Of a stretch of 64,000 nt of DNA, positions 13,201-29,040 are shown one piece after another. The stretch is from Gordionus sp. m RMFG-2023. Taxonomy: Eukaryota > Nematomorpha > Gordioida > Chordodea > Parachordodidae. The DNA is taken from the NCBI RefSeq assembly GCF_954871325.1, contig NC_088779.1, positions 3,102,846-3,166,845 of the forward strand. Direction: 5' to 3'. Both the position numbers and the translations under genes were made by a program. Within the stretch, counting starts at the first letter, position 1. Every line of letters starts with the position of its first letter. The notes below the pieces were generated by a model that did no database searches, was not told where the DNA came from, and was given only the letters and a program-made list of their open reading frames with translations.

Positions 13201-16200
13201 TAAATGAATTTGGATCAAATCAAATAATATTAAAATATAAATGTAAAAATTATTTTTTGAATTATATATTAAATAAATCTTTTTATTTTTAAAGATTTTC
13301 TAAATTAAATCAAGACCAAAATACCTCGAGAAATTAAAAAAAAAATAATTTTTATTGATAAAATTATTCCATTAGAAAAATAATATTTTGTAGATATATT
13401 ACGTAGCCTTCCATTTTTTTAAATAATAAGCTTGCCAAATGTTCGCGTATTTACAGAACCACGAGTCGTATAAAACGAGTAAAACATTCGTAGCAGAGAT
13501 GCATACAGAAGTAACCGTTGTTTGCTACGCTCCGCAATATACTAATTTCGTCTCAACGCATAGTTTGCAACTAACGGAACCCCGTCAAACGTTCGCTTGC
13601 AAAAAACCTCCCAATTGCTCGAATTCTTACGATTTCGAAGTCATAACTCAATGTATGATTTATTATTTAAATGGATAAAATAAGGACACAAGTTATTAGT
13701 TTAATAACATTGATACAAAATGACAATTCATTTATCAAAAAGTATACATGCCAATTGAAATCAGTTGTACTCAGTGTCATTTATTGGTTGTAGTCGTTGC
13801 GATGCTATTGAAAGGTATCTCATCCAAATGTCTTTTATATTTAGCCCTATATGTCTTTTAATGCGACCTTCTTACACCTTTTAAAGAAAGCATGTTAATG
13901 AACGAACGAATAGGACTTTTATATTTTTAAAACTAATGTCATATAACGAAATTTACAAAACATTACCTTTAACATTAAAAATGGCAGTTAGTATAAATAT
14001 CTATCTCGAGATATCTTATATAGACTCATTCGAGAACAAATCAGGCAAGTAAAATAAAGGGCTCCAAGAAAAGCTATGATAATGAACTCTAGGGAATGTA
14101 CTAAAAAAAATGATTTTTTAAAAAATTTCAAAAATAAAATTCGTTTTCGAATTTATTAATAAATATATCTCTTTTTATTTATAATTTACATTTGTTTTTT
14201 TGGTTTAATACATTTTTGGTCATCATGTTTTTGACTCTTACTGGGTTGGGTGCATTCATAAAATATTTTTATCTTGGCTCTAATAATTAATTTAAATCAC
14301 CTCATTCCACTAATTCAAGTGACATAAAATGAATTTGTGGCCTGTTTTTTGATAAAAATGTCTTTTTATGTACATATCAGGGGGACCTAGAATTAGTTTT
14401 ACCGATATAAGGATACAGAGTACAATGTATTGGGAAATTACCTGCCATATCGATAGTAACCCGCCTCCAACCGAAGTATATTAATTTAATAGACGCTTAT
14501 TCTAACTTTCTTTTGAAAAACTCTATCTATATATTCTTTAATATTTAAATTGTCTCTGAAACTTGTCGGATAAACAAATAAATTAAATTATTAGAAGTTG
14601 GTTTTAAAAAAAAATAAAAATCCAAAATTTTTTTTTTTTTGAAATTTTGAGGAAATATTTTGCTATATTATTTTTAACAGATTATTAAAATAATTAAAAT
14701 ACGATATAGCCATAAAAACTCATTCAGATTTTAAATGCTTTTATTTTATCATATTTATAATAAAACCATCCTATTAAACTTTTGATGAACATTTCAATAC
14801 AAGTTACCAGGGGGAGGGGGGGGGGCGCAGTGCCTCGTACCCCCTAAACAATTTGAATAAAGCTGAAGCAAAAAATTTTTTTAAATGACTCCTTAATATC
14901 CCCTTGAACTAAAAATAAATTATTTTAATTCCTCCCTGAACAATTTCTTTTATAATTCTATAATATATATATATTTATAAAAATTATTAAGACTATCTAT
15001 GAATAATAGTTTAGATTAATATATATAAATTATATTTTGTGTTAAAAATATATCAATATCACTCACTAAATATTAATTTAGCATTGACAGTTGAATCTTA
15101 ATTGACTTTTATTATTTATATTATATAACCCTAATTAAAATTAAATAATCATTTATTAATTGAAAATTAGCAAATTTAATTGTAATTAGCAGAGTTTATA
15201 TAACTAATCAACTATATTATTGATTTTTAAATTTATGTCTCTTTCTTAAATTATTTTCAAGATCCTAATCCAAATAAGTATAAGAGATTTATTTATAAAA
15301 ATAAGTAGACACATAGTTTATAATCCTCTATTATATATAATTATTTATAAAATATTAGGTTAAATGCCACTTTTGCACACGTATTTGACAGTTATATATT
15401 ATATTACAGTAAATATTTTTAAAATTTTACTTATCAATGCTATTTATAATAAATACGATATTTTTTTCTTCTTTGAATAACAGTTTTGAGTTAAATATTT
15501 AATATGGATATATTTTTGATATTAGTACAAACTACTATTATTTATAGATATAATATACCAACTTGAGATGGTGCGACAATAATATATATAATTTTAATTT
15601 GCTTTCATATATCACTCTTCTTATATTATAGTTACAAAATGTTTCATTTCTTATATGTCATCCTTGCCATGTAAATAACTCAAGGCTTCAATATATTTGA
15701 ATAATTTCTTTTAAAGATTTTTAGTGTTTTTGTTTCATCAATTTAAACATAATAAATTCTGATATGGGTTTCTATCGTGAGTGTCATGGCTATGACTGTA
15801 AATTAATCAGTATCTATTATTTGTGTGGCTATGTAATTAAGATTATTACTACTGCTGAAAGCATATGATTGTAAATTTTATATATTATCAATAATGGTCA
15901 CTGTGTAGACGTTTATATATCATTAAAAATGGAAATCTTTTAGAAATTTGATATCTCACAATAATTTTCTCGATTACTTATTTAACTTCCATCATGTCAT
16001 CTAAGAGGAAGCTCTAACTACCATATAGTTTTATGATTTGGATTGGTCGTTTATATTTTCTTCTTCAAGAATTGTTAAAAGGCCTATAAATTTTTTCTTA
16101 TTAGTACATTATACAAAACATTGTCTAAAATGGTAACAGAGACTAGTTTCATGACATTTTGTCAATGTAAGTTGCTAAGAATTATATAGCCTTATGTGGT

Positions 16201-19200
16201 TTTTATTATCAATTGAGGCATATGTATGAATTAATTAACCATTTTTATCACTTGTAATTATTTAAACGCAAAATTTTTTTATATCAACCATCGAAAATAT
16301 TTTATACTGTAATAAATAAATTTTGTATTAAAAAATATTATTTTTAGATATGTCTTGTATTGTTTAAATTATTTATTATATGTTAGTTTATTTTGTATGT
16401 GAAATATAAAAGTATAATATATTCATATAAAACCCGGCCGAAGGCCCACAAATTGGTGGTATGGGGGCCGAAGCCTCCCATAAAATTTTTTTAGTTGAGC
16501 CCCCTGCGATTGCAAAGGCTAGCGACGCCCCTGTCTTAAGAAAAAGGTAAAATGTATTATAATTACTAATAGTAGATTCATAAAATTACTAAATAATATA
16601 ATATTTTAAGTGTGTAACTTTAATTTTATTTATCTTAATAAAAATAAAATATAATTATAAAATTATTGATATTATATTATAAATTAAATTTAAAAAAAAT
16701 TAATGCACAATACAAACAGTGGAATATTATATGTCGTAGATTAATAGTACATCTAAATATATCAATCAACGTATGAATAATTTTTACCAATAGTGAATTA
16801 TATAATTTATATAAGATTATAAAATATTGATAATGACATCACAAAATATCTTTTAAAGAATATAAATGAAAAAAATAATTCTATATTTTAGTAGCGTTAA
16901 TATCTAATAAGGGTACATTCATTGTGGGGATGAATAATATGAAGATTAATTTTTAATATTATTGTTTTATAAAAATAAATAGATGGCTTTAAATAATTGA
17001 ATGCAAATTATTGCTTATAATTATTATAGAAAATTGATTAGTAATTTTTATTAAAATATTAACTGTAATATATTCTATAAATGTCAAATATGTCTGTAAA
17101 AGTGGAATTTTACCTAATATTTTGTAACCAATTCTATATAATAGAGGAATATCAACTATAAATCTACTTACTTTTTATAAAGAAATTTCTTACACTTGTT
17201 TGGAATGAATTATTGACATGCTTTTGTATTAATGTAAATATAGGTAATTTATTATATTTTATATAAACTAATAAAAATATATTTTATATTTGTTATTTTT
17301 TTAAAAATTAATCTCCTATCTCGTAAAAATATTTTATGACTATGTATAGACTAAGAAAACCCGGTCGAAGGCTAGGCAAAAGTGGGCCGAAGGCCCGCCT
17401 AAAATGGGGTCTTGGGGGGGGGCTTACATAAATTTTTGATTCGCCCCCTTAGGAATATCCTGTCTACGCCTATGATCCTAATCATTCTACAATAACATAA
17501 ATACTAAAACTATAAAAATATAAAATTAAACTAAAAAATTTAAAAGAAACCTTTTCTTTTTCTATTTCCCTCGCGTTTTACATTTTCGATCTATTTAGAT
17601 TTTTAAATTATTACTAAAGGAATTAAAAAATTTAAATTTTGTTGGTCAGATCTTCCATTGACTCTATAAGCAAATGAAATACAACGTTGAAAATAAAAAT
17701 ATTAAAAAGCTTGTGTCTCAAATATTATGGGCGAAAATAAGTAATTATGCAAAGTGTCTGCCCGATTGTACTTCCCGGTGCCTGAGGGATTTTAGTTACA
17801 CTCCACCTTGAAAATAGGAATCTTATAAGAATATTCGTCCTCTATAAAAATCCTGATCCTTCTTTAAATTTATTCAATATTTGATACCTATTAATATTTA
17901 ATTAACGTTTAAGGATGAATGCGTGATAGGTATTAGGTTATTTGACACTAATCTAAGAAATACATAGTTATTTTGAAAAAAGTAGTCACTATAATTTATG
18001 TAAGAATGTTGGATCATCTTTTCAATTTTTTTTTAAAAATATTATATTAACAGTTGACGTGTCTTGCTCGATTTATGTTTAAGTATTATCGCATGAATAA
18101 TTAGGAAATAGTTTGCAATACCCATAGTTTATCCTAATTTGAATCTCTCTATCTTGACCGAACGTACCGTGCTCAAGAAGAAGAGGTTGAGAAGAATCTC
18201 CACCCAGAATTTGCAAATTTACCAATACTGGTGTATTTTTTGGAGAGAAATAAAAATAAATAGTCGGATTGTTTGTATCTACACTCTTATGAATTTATTT
18301 ATAGGCTGAAGTATTCGGTATGAAATAGCGTGTATGGTTAACATTATACATTTCAAATTTATATGTTTATTTATTTGACAGTAATTCTACCACTTTTACA
18401 TTCTCGCGCGCGATATTACCAAACAGGAAATCAAAATTTTAAATAAAATAGGTCTTCAAATATTAAAATTAGCAAAAAAAAAGGCATTTCCTGCCACTCC
18501 CCTCTTATTCTAACTGAACATAGCGTCATTACAACTTCCCATACCCCTTAAGTTTTAATGAACCTTTTGCGTCACCCCCTTCATCCACCCCAGCGATGTA
18601 GAAGTATCAGAATTCAATTTTAATGTTATAAACGCAAAAATTATTAAGAATAACTTTTCAAATGAAATAAAAAAATGTTGCGATGCGATACTATTAAAGG
18701 CATACTGGATCGACATGAGAACGTTAGTAATTATAAGCAAGGATCTAACCCTTCCAGCTCTTTACCTGTGTTCCGATTGGCAATCATACGCATGCATGGC
18801 TAAAAACGTACTAAATTTGACTTCCGGTCAATTTCCAAGGGAATCCTATAAATATATTTATCAACCTAGTAAATTTTTTTTATATATATTATATAAAATC
18901 GATTGTTTTTTTTCACATAAATTTAAAAACAAAACCTTATCAAGCTAGAATAATAAATTAATGAATTATTATCGGATATGATTTGATTGCATAGTAGAAT
19001 AATCGAAATTGATAGTTTGGAATAATTAGTTTAATAATTTTATAATAATTGATTTCACAATTTCAAATCAAATTATTTTTTTAGGCTTTTATAAGATTTT
19101 ACCTAATGTAACCTGGTTTGACATAAAATGAGTATTTCTCCTCATCTAATATAAACTCTAACTCTTATCTTTGTTGCATAGTCCCTAAGCTAACTAAAGT

Positions 19201-22200
19201 GATCCACAATTTTGCTATCACAGAACTGAATAAAAATAACAGAAACTTGTTAGTTGCTTGGCACTACTTGGCTCTGCAAGATTAATAAACCTGTAAATTA
19301 TTTTTATTTTTTTTAAAAAAATACTGTTAGAACATTCATTTTTAAAAAGCTGGGAAAATAATTTTAAAAACATATGAACTTAAATTTTAAACTGAAAATA
19401 ATTTGAAAATTTAGTTCGACTAATGTAGGAGATTTCCTAAGATAGATCACTTGTAGAAGAAAAATGTCATGTTTTTAGCAAGTTTACTTATGATGGCTCA
19501 TAATATAAATTTTTTACAGCGCGATTTATAAATAGAAATATAAATGGCAATTTTGAAATCAGATCAATAAAGTTGTTACGGTTGGATATGGAGTAAACAT
19601 TTTAAAAGATTATAATTCAAGCTATCAAATCACTCATGTATTTTTTACATAAAACAGGAGAAATTTACACTTTAAAGAATTAATTATATAATAAATATTA
19701 GATAGAATATTATCAAAATAGATAGATAGTCGTTAATTTTATATTGAAATAAGACTGTTTTAACAAAAAGATATATTAATTTATTAAATATTATCATTTA
19801 ATGGATGATGATAAATTTAGATGTTAATACTTATTAAATTAGTGTATAATTTAATTTTTATATACCTAAGAAATAAAGAAATATATTAGATAGGTCTCAC
19901 ATTTATAATAAAATTCTTAAATAATATATTATGGCCAGTTAACACTTAGTATATGGTCATGTTTGGACTGGTCGGAAAAACAACTTTCACATAACCTCAC
20001 CTAGCTAATAAACTAATAAAGATTGAGCTTTGATTCAAATTTTATTTTATAGATTAATAATTAGGCTACATATTGATATAAAATTTGTTTGATGAAGTCA
20101 AATCTTAATATCTTTTTTTTCAAAAACACAAAAACTTGGCCATTCGTGGCACATTTTATATCTCGAGAGTGGCTACATAAGCTAGGGAGAAACAGATATT
20201 ATCTTAATTTTGTAAAATCAACCAATGGGTGTTGTAGCTCTGAGTTATTAATTTTTCTAATAATTTGAGAACTTCAATTTTAAAATAAGTAGACGATATC
20301 TGAATATATATTAAAGACGTCTTTCCTCGATATTTATCGACATGCGCTAGCATATTCAAGATGATTTTATATTATTATTTTTTAAAACTTAGTATCCAAT
20401 CAAATGTATGTATTTAAAATTTAAACAGATACATGTTTCGCCAAATTTATCCAATAATATTCATTGTACACACTTCAATCCTGAAAGTCGTAATATGGTT
20501 AAAATATTTTTTGTTACATTAGAAAATTTTTTTTTATTTTTTTAAATATTTTTTATATAGAAGAGGATTGCGACTTGAGGTTCGCCAAAGGACATCCTGT
20601 ACATATCAGAACCTTATATGAATTTAATCATAGTTTTGTTGATTATTCCGAAGATCCCCGAAACGAAATTATAAAACCAAAAGATTATGATTATGTTAAA
20701 TTCACTTTTTCTTGTTATAGCAATGTAACTCCAAAAATTTGGATGAACGATATTCCATTGGATCTTGAGGTATATACCATTTATTTTTATAAAATAAAAA
20801 TATATAAGTTTTTCGTACAATATAATGTAATGTAATGAACCTCGCTATAATCTAGAAGGTTTTATTTTATTTAGAAAGAAAGTAATTTTTGAAATTACCT
20901 TTTTTTATACATATTAAAATGCTTTTTTTGTTTCCGAAAATTTTTTATATTTATCATTAAATTAATTTATTTCATTATATATGTTAGCGGCAATGTGTAT
21001 TTTTTTCCGGCAATGTGTTTTGCAACTTTGAATTATTTTGTGAACGCGTTTTTTTGGATATTTAAGAATTTAATTTTCCCGGAAATGTATTCCATCATGT
21101 TTGGAATGCCTACCCTATGAATTTCAGATAATTTTGCCATAAAGCTTCAATTTAATTTAATTTGTCTTCTTTTTCTATAAATTTTAAATGACTCAAAAGA
21201 TTAATGGAAAAATTGTCTACAATTCATAATATAAGTTGTTTTAGTCAGATAAACCTACTTGAATACTTTAAAATAAATAATTAATTATCAGGAAAAATAA
21301 TTCCTATATAAAAAAAAAATCTAATTTTCAGAACTATTTAGACATCTTTTTAAATAAAAATGTGTAAGGGAAATTAATGCTATGTATACACCTTATACTT
21401 TTATTGTTTGCGATAAATATTCTAAAAAGTTGGCAGAATAGGTCACCGGCTTATATTGTGTACTTCTCTTGTGATAAGCTATAAGATTGATCTCTCTCCT
21501 CATACACACAATATGTAATTTCAAGTGTAAGAAAAGGAAGGGGGGGGGGGGGTTGGTTGAATCGTAACTGTTAAAATATTATTTTTTTTCAATATCCCAG
21601 GTTAAGACTGGTTTGAATATTAATGCAACCATTTTTATTTTTAATGACAAGACAAATTTGGCTTAACTAAAAGGAATAGGCTTGTTATCATTATCAAATA
21701 ATCATTGTCTTCACTACATTTTATTATATCTAATTGTTTGCGAGCCTAGAAGAGAAAAATAGGCAAAGGCTTCTCTATAAGAGTCTTCGATTTATGAATT
21801 TTTTTCAAGATCGATAATTATTAGGCGCAAAATCAAGAATATAGCTCTTTATTTGGCCTTAACAAAGAGGGATTTTTAAAATACGCATGACCATGAGTTG
21901 TTTTGAAATGTCAAGGAATATTTTATTTATTGTAAAGGGCAAAATTAGCTTGTGTTAGAGGTATGTAGGCAATCATCTATTTTCATTTGCCTGTATATTA
22001 TAAGTATAGAGCTTTGAATGTATACTCTGTATTTATTGTGACGATAATAAGCCTGTATTTATGCATTTGGCTTGAGTTAACATTAATAGATTTCACAGAA
22101 CGAGCGTGAGGCAAATATACGTGATATAGTAGGCCCAAAAATATGAGATTAATTTCTGGTTATACAAGCTCTAGGGAAAATATAGGGTTTTGTAGTTAGC

Positions 22201-25200
22201 GTATTGGGTGAGAATATGGTCTTACATTATTCGCATTTCTTAATTGATATGTAATTTAGATATACTCTCTCAAGCTTACATAATTTACCAAATTTTGGGT
22301 CTTAAAATTAGTAAAACATTTACATTAGATATTTTATTCTTGAAACTAAAAAAAAATAAGTTATGGAATGACAATATTTAACCAATAAAATATTAGTACA
22401 CAGCCAAATTAGTGCTATAAATTTAAATTTAAATAAATCTAATCACGCTCTGCTAGCACTCTCCAAATTCATTTTTTTGTGTCAACATACAATACTCGAG
22501 ACTAAATTCAGCCTCATTTTATTTTTAAGGTTATAATTTACCTACTTTATTTGTATAGTTTATTAATTATGCAGATTTAATCAAAGAATTACAAATTATG
22601 TGTATTAAATGTTATAACTAAAATATTTACAAAGACTACTACTACCAATTTTACCGCATTGAAAAGAGATGAGCTCCATGAATTGAAGCCGATAATAGCT
22701 GGTTCAACGAAATTGGATTATTGGATTATAAGTTGTATTCCTAGTAGTCTTACTATAAATCAGATTCCTTCAGCAGACAAGTTTGCGAATTGTACAGATA
22801 TCCCCCTTTGCAACAATATTTCTTTTGAACGCAGGAAAATCTTTTGGCTGTGTAAGTTTGGAAACATGAAATTTTATTTGTTATAATAAATGAAAATTTA
22901 AACGGTAAACCTAAATCAAATTAGGTTTTATTTTATCGGTTGGTTAACCAATATTACTTTAGCATGGGCTTTTAATAACTCTAACACCTAACTCCATTCT
23001 AAATAATTTCAATTTATAAATCATATAATGCCTTAATATCATTTCTATCTTCCTATATTTTATGTATTTTTTTTTAACAATCCATCATTTTTATCATTCT
23101 CCTAATACCATTAAGAGAGACCGGCGCACATTGAACAGGGTTTTATGTAAACAATCATCTTATTATCATAGCATTTAATCTGCTACTGAGACAGAGGCAA
23201 TAATTTTATTACCCTAGAATTTACCAGAAAACTAGAAATAGGTAATCGAGACCTGCTCCAACAGTTTAATTAATAATAGTTTACTTAACTTAGATAAAAA
23301 TCATCGTACCTACCCATTTATTATCATAATAATTATTATAAAACATAATCTTTTTAACCCAGAGGTGTAGTTAGTTCAAATAGCCTTTAAAAATAATATT
23401 TGTGATAGAGATTTAGTTAAATATGATTCTGAATCTGTTGTGGAAATTGTATATATGAATTTATATCAATTATTCAGTATATAAAGTTTCATTGATAATA
23501 ATTTTCTAAATTAATTTTAATTAGATTTTTTTGATACATGTTCTAAAAAGGTATTTGATATTTCTTATCGAAGATATGGTTCTCTATAAGTAATATAAAA
23601 TAAGATAGCGCCCACTAAATTCTGATGTTTATATTTTTTTTGTAAAAATACTATTAAATTAAAATCATAATGATATATTTGGTTTATATTTTGTTATATT
23701 TTTATCAGTAAAATCATTAATTAAAGGTAGATTTAAGATATGGCAATAATACACTTGTATTACAAAATTTTATTTAAATATTATGACGACCATAACAAAA
23801 TGGTATAATTTTATATTTTATCATATTTATATTACCGGGAAATTCAAAACATAAGACTCAATTTTTATGGTTTTTATTTAATACTTTGTAATTTATTGTT
23901 TAAAAAAAATCCCTTAGGTAATTTTTTTGAGTTTATAAAAATTTGACACCTGTCAAACAACAACATATAGCCATGAGAGATGTAAATTAAATGTCATATA
24001 TTTAGAGCAAACTTAATATATTCTCAGAATTTGCTAGCTTTAAGGTTAATGTCTTGTTAATAACATTAACATTTTACTGTTTTTGATGTCATATCTAACA
24101 ATATTGATATCAAATCATTTATGCTTTAAATCCTATCATATAAAATAATTTATGTTTAGTTTCATATTTAACAGCAATTGTTATTATACACTTTTTAACT
24201 AGTAACACATAGTATCACGGCTTTATATTATTTGACAATCTATATTTAAATAAGAGGGTATAAATTTAAATTAGAGGGTTATAAATTATAATCTTAAAAA
24301 TCAGGAACTAAGTCATGTATTATACTTTTGTGCAATTCAAATTCTTTCATCGTCAGGAAAGTTTATTGATTATTAATATTATTTACTACGCAAAGTAATT
24401 TAGCTATATTTTTATCATAAAATAATGCATAAGTAGCAAAGATTTTTGTATAATTTTTGTTTATCAATCAAAAGTTAGTCTATTTGTAATTATTGTTTTA
24501 ATATTGAAATAACATGATTCATATCATTTTCAAAAATAAAAAAATAATAATGTCTTTTTGAAATATATCAAATACTTACTTTTATATCACATTCCATTAA
24601 TATCCTAAATAACTTAGGTATTATGTTTTAATTAACAATGATTGTTCAAAGGAAATTTGTGATATTTTTCAATCTATAATCCGTAACTTCTCTAATTGAA
24701 ATATTGGTTGGTTTAAATCGCGACTTAAATAAAATCATAAAAAATATCAAAATTTTGGTAACCCTAAGTGAGGAGAATTTGAACATGTATTAATAATTTT
24801 TAATACAGCGGAGTTCCCAAGATTAAAAAGCTTAGTACTCAGATCAGCAGATGGTAAAAGAGTAGATGGTAAAACCTATACCAATTAAAAGAAGAGAGCG
24901 AACTAGCTTGGGATTTTATATGTATTTATGTTTTTAAAGCCAGTAATTCCCTTCCACAATCATTAACCAAGTTGATACGAAATTCAATAAATACTCTATT
25001 AAGCATTGAAATAATAAATAAATTTTCTACCAGTAGAAGAATTATCTTAACCGGTAAATTAGAATATATTTCTAACCAAGGCCCGACATGCCCTAGCCAC
25101 CTACTCTGACAAATATTATAAAAAAAATTACAAATGGTAGATCATATTATATAACTCATGCAAATGGGTCTAAATCTATTATTTAATATATTATGGAACT

Positions 25201-28200
25201 TAACTATAATATGTAAAATAGAGACGTATACCAGATAAAAATACATTATTTTTAATATCAAACTTAGTTGAGATGGGAGAAATATTTTACTTAGATTGAT
25301 ATACAGAATGATTATCTACATAAGGTTTAATTTCGAGACTTAATTATATGTTTAGAAAATTGAAACTGACCTGACATCTATGTTCCCCTATCCTTTCCAT
25401 GAATATCTCATTTATGAGCAGATTTGATGCAGGAAATAGCTTTTCTGAGAATGGATAATGATCTTTAAATACCCTTAAAAATTTATGTTTATAATTTCCA
25501 TACCTAACTTCGTTTTTTGTTTGTTTATACTTATTATTTATATCGATTTTTTCAACAAAATTTAGATAAACCAATCCCAGTGAGTTACAATTTGTCTATA
25601 AACGAAGGCGAAAACGTTGATCTAATGCTCAAATTCCAGGGAACTATGGGATCAACTATAATATATAGGGTCAATTTTATATATAATATTTCATATATCT
25701 CAATATTACTAAATAATTAACCTTTCTAAAGTTTTCTAAAATTATTTAAATGTTACGAGTTTATTTTATTTAATTTAGAACAAATCAACTTCTTTAATGA
25801 TAAAAGTTATAAATTACCTCTTCCTTTTTTATTAAAAGTAATTACAAAAAAAATTTAATCATGTAAATTCACCGAACCAATCGATTAATTACACTAGTAT
25901 CGTTAAACGGCTAGATTTATAGAAACAACTAACCCAATATTTTTACCAAAAAATATTGTGCAAGCCTCAAGATTTCGTAGGAAGGAAGGAAGGAAAGAAG
26001 GAAGGAAGGAAGGAAGGAAGGAAGGAAGGAAGGAAGGAAGGAAGGAAGGAAGGAAGGAAGGAAGGAAGGAAGGAAGGAAGGAAGGAAGGAAGGAAGGAAG
26101 GAAGGAAGGAAGGAAGGAAGGAAGGAAGGAAGGAAGGAAGGAAGGAAGGAAGGAAGGAAGGAAGGAAGGAAGGAAGGAAGAGAAGAGAAGAGAAGTGAAG
26201 AGAAGTGAAGAGAAGTGAAGAGAAGATGAAGAGAAGTGAAGAGAAGTGAAGAGAAGAGAAGAGAAGAGAAGAGAAGAGAAGAGAAGAGAAGAAGAAGAGA
26301 AGAGAAGAGAAGAAGAAGAGAAGAGAAGAGAAGAAGAAGAGAAGAGAAGAGAAAGAGAAGAGAAGAGAAGAGAAGAAGAAGAGAAGAGAAGAGAAGAGAG
26401 AGAGAAGAGAAGAGAAGAGAAGAGAGAGAGAAGAGAAGAGAAGAGAAGAGAAGAGAAGAGAAGAGAAGAAGATGTTCAAACCTTTCTGCTATCAATTGAG
26501 CTAAATTCTATCCAGGTTTGCGTAAACTAAATATATTAGGTTCACAGTTTTTAAAAAATTCTACCGTTTAACAAATACTAAACTACACAAATTCATGCTC
26601 CAAACTTTGATATTTTTTTTTAGGCTAAGTGGATCTTGGATGGAAATACGATCCGAGAATTTTCGGATAACTTTAATCTGCACGTTGAGAAAATTAAAAG
26701 ACCTATTTGGGGAAACTTTCATCGTTTTAGGTGCACTTATTTAGCTCTATATATTCTAAACGTACCTCGAGTAGAAGAACTTTTTGAATTAGAATCTGTG
26801 GATATATTTGTCGAAGTTAAAGGTTATTTCACTTTTTATTTTAATTATCAAAAATATTGTAATACATTCTTGAGCGATTAGATAAATGCATAGCTCGTTT
26901 TTCTTATCTATATAGATTTTATTATTCTCCTCGTGAATCATTTGATTTTATAAGAACCTTTGTTTTATTGCGTGTAAAGTTCCCCCAACCTGTGAGGTGA
27001 CAATCATGCAAATGATAGACGGTCATAAAGTGAAGATAAACAATTCTCATGCGTATATAGTGGAGGGTAGGAAAAATTTAGAATTCCATTGTTCCATAAA
27101 GTCGTTTTCAGGGAATGCGAACCCTAATGATCAAAATCACAGGTTTTAAAGTGTAGTAGTCTTTTGGGAATATTTTTTAAAAAAATATGAAGGGAGAGAG
27201 GGTAGTGGGTAATGGGAGGAAGGAATCGAATTTATGTTTTAACATTTAAAACATGTCTTAATCAGACTTTTTTTTAAAAAATTGTGGAAACTGTTCATAT
27301 ATATATAAATACATTCGTATTTCTTACATAGAATAAATCACATAGCACAGCTCAGTGGGGAGCTTCTCTCCAATACTAGGGGTTCAGATTCCAATATCAA
27401 CAATTATTTAGTCATAGATGTGGTGCACAGAAAACACGCTGGTATGATATATTGTGTATCCACCGATTTTCCAATTCCATGTAGGATGCAATTCCATTTG
27501 TCTGTCATGCGTGAGTCTTACAAATATTTCATTATTTTCTGGAAATTATATTGGAACGATAAAATTCATGATCAAATTTATCCATTATGATATAAAGTGT
27601 ATAAAAATCATATAAATCTATCAAATATTATAAAATATAATTAATTAATTACATTTAGTATTATAAATAATATGGGATATTAAATAATTTGAAATTTATC
27701 AATCTTTAAAGAAAATACAAAATAAAATATTTAATTTTTTATAAAAATTAATTTAATTAAATAAATGTTATTATATTATTTATAAATATTTTTTATTTAT
27801 TAATTAATTTTTCTGGATTTTAAATTGTCTAGACTTAGAAATTAGTATATAAAAAAATTTTTAATATATCAAAATTTGCAATAAAACTCAAAAAAAAGAC
27901 CTCAATTTAAGTATTATCTAAAGCAAAAATTTAAAAAACTTTGTTTAAAACAATTATTTTTATTACAATTGCAATTTAAATTGATATTTATCGATTTTAT
28001 TTAAATAAAAAATTGTTACTCATTGAGTTGAATAATTTATTATTCGTGATGTGAATATTTATACAAGCAATTTCGAAAGAAAACATGATACGTGACTTGT
28101 TCTATAGTCCAAACGTGGAAGTCAACATTCTGACATTTTTATAAGAAAAATTCTAGAGTATCCTTGGTTTCGAAATACCTAAAATAAATTTGTATCAGAG

Positions 28201-28997
28201 ACCCACTGACTTGTAACACTAGGAGGTGAGGGGTCAGCTCGAGCTTAATTGTCCTTAAAATGATATCCCTTGTTTAAATTAAGGTTGCCTCAATGACATA
28301 TAACAATACCTAGACTAACGATGCATTCATTAAAAGTTTACATCGAATGAAAAACAGCTGGGGATGCCATTTTGGTTACCCATACCATTATTAAAAAAAA
28401 TTTTTAACTAGAGGCCAATTTATTCCTATGTCTGACGCGAACTTTATTAATGAATTGCTTTCTCTCTCTCTTTCTTTCTTCTTCTCTTCTCTTCTCTTCT
28501 CTTCTCTTCTCTTCTCTTCTCTTCTCTTCTCTTCTCTTCTCTCTGATCATCGATATAATAAGGAAGCAAGTTATCAAGTTAATAAATTTTTAACATGAGA
28601 GTAATTAATATATAGATTTATCAAAATGGCGGCTCCGCTGATTTGCATTCAACTATCCTTTTCAAATATTATTATATTGTCATTGGGTTGCCTTTCTATT
28701 ATTCTAACCATGTTAATAAATCATAATTGGTTTTTAATATAAATTATACATTATCGTCTGCATTTTTTTATTATTTCATTAATTTCTATTCCATCCTAAA
28801 GGAAAAGTAATTTTAGTTTTTTTTTTCAATTTATATAATATTATATTTAATTTACTTATCGTGGATTCTTAGTTCGTCTTATCCAGGTAATAAGGTTTTT
28901 ACGATTTTCTTACTAAAAGAAACTATCGAATTTATCCCTAATTTTTTTAATATAATTCGTAACGCATAAATTTTTTTTATAAACGCATCGCAAGATA

Positions 28998-29040
<43 letters not shown>

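Noticed and set aside
25929-26530. Long open frames on both strands (Lys/Glu/Arg-rich and Ser/Leu/Phe-rich)
   Set aside because: They are translations of the GGAA/GAAGA microsatellite and carry no coding signal. The same holds for frames at 40969-41238, 45780-46014, 51783-52106 and 28913-29131.
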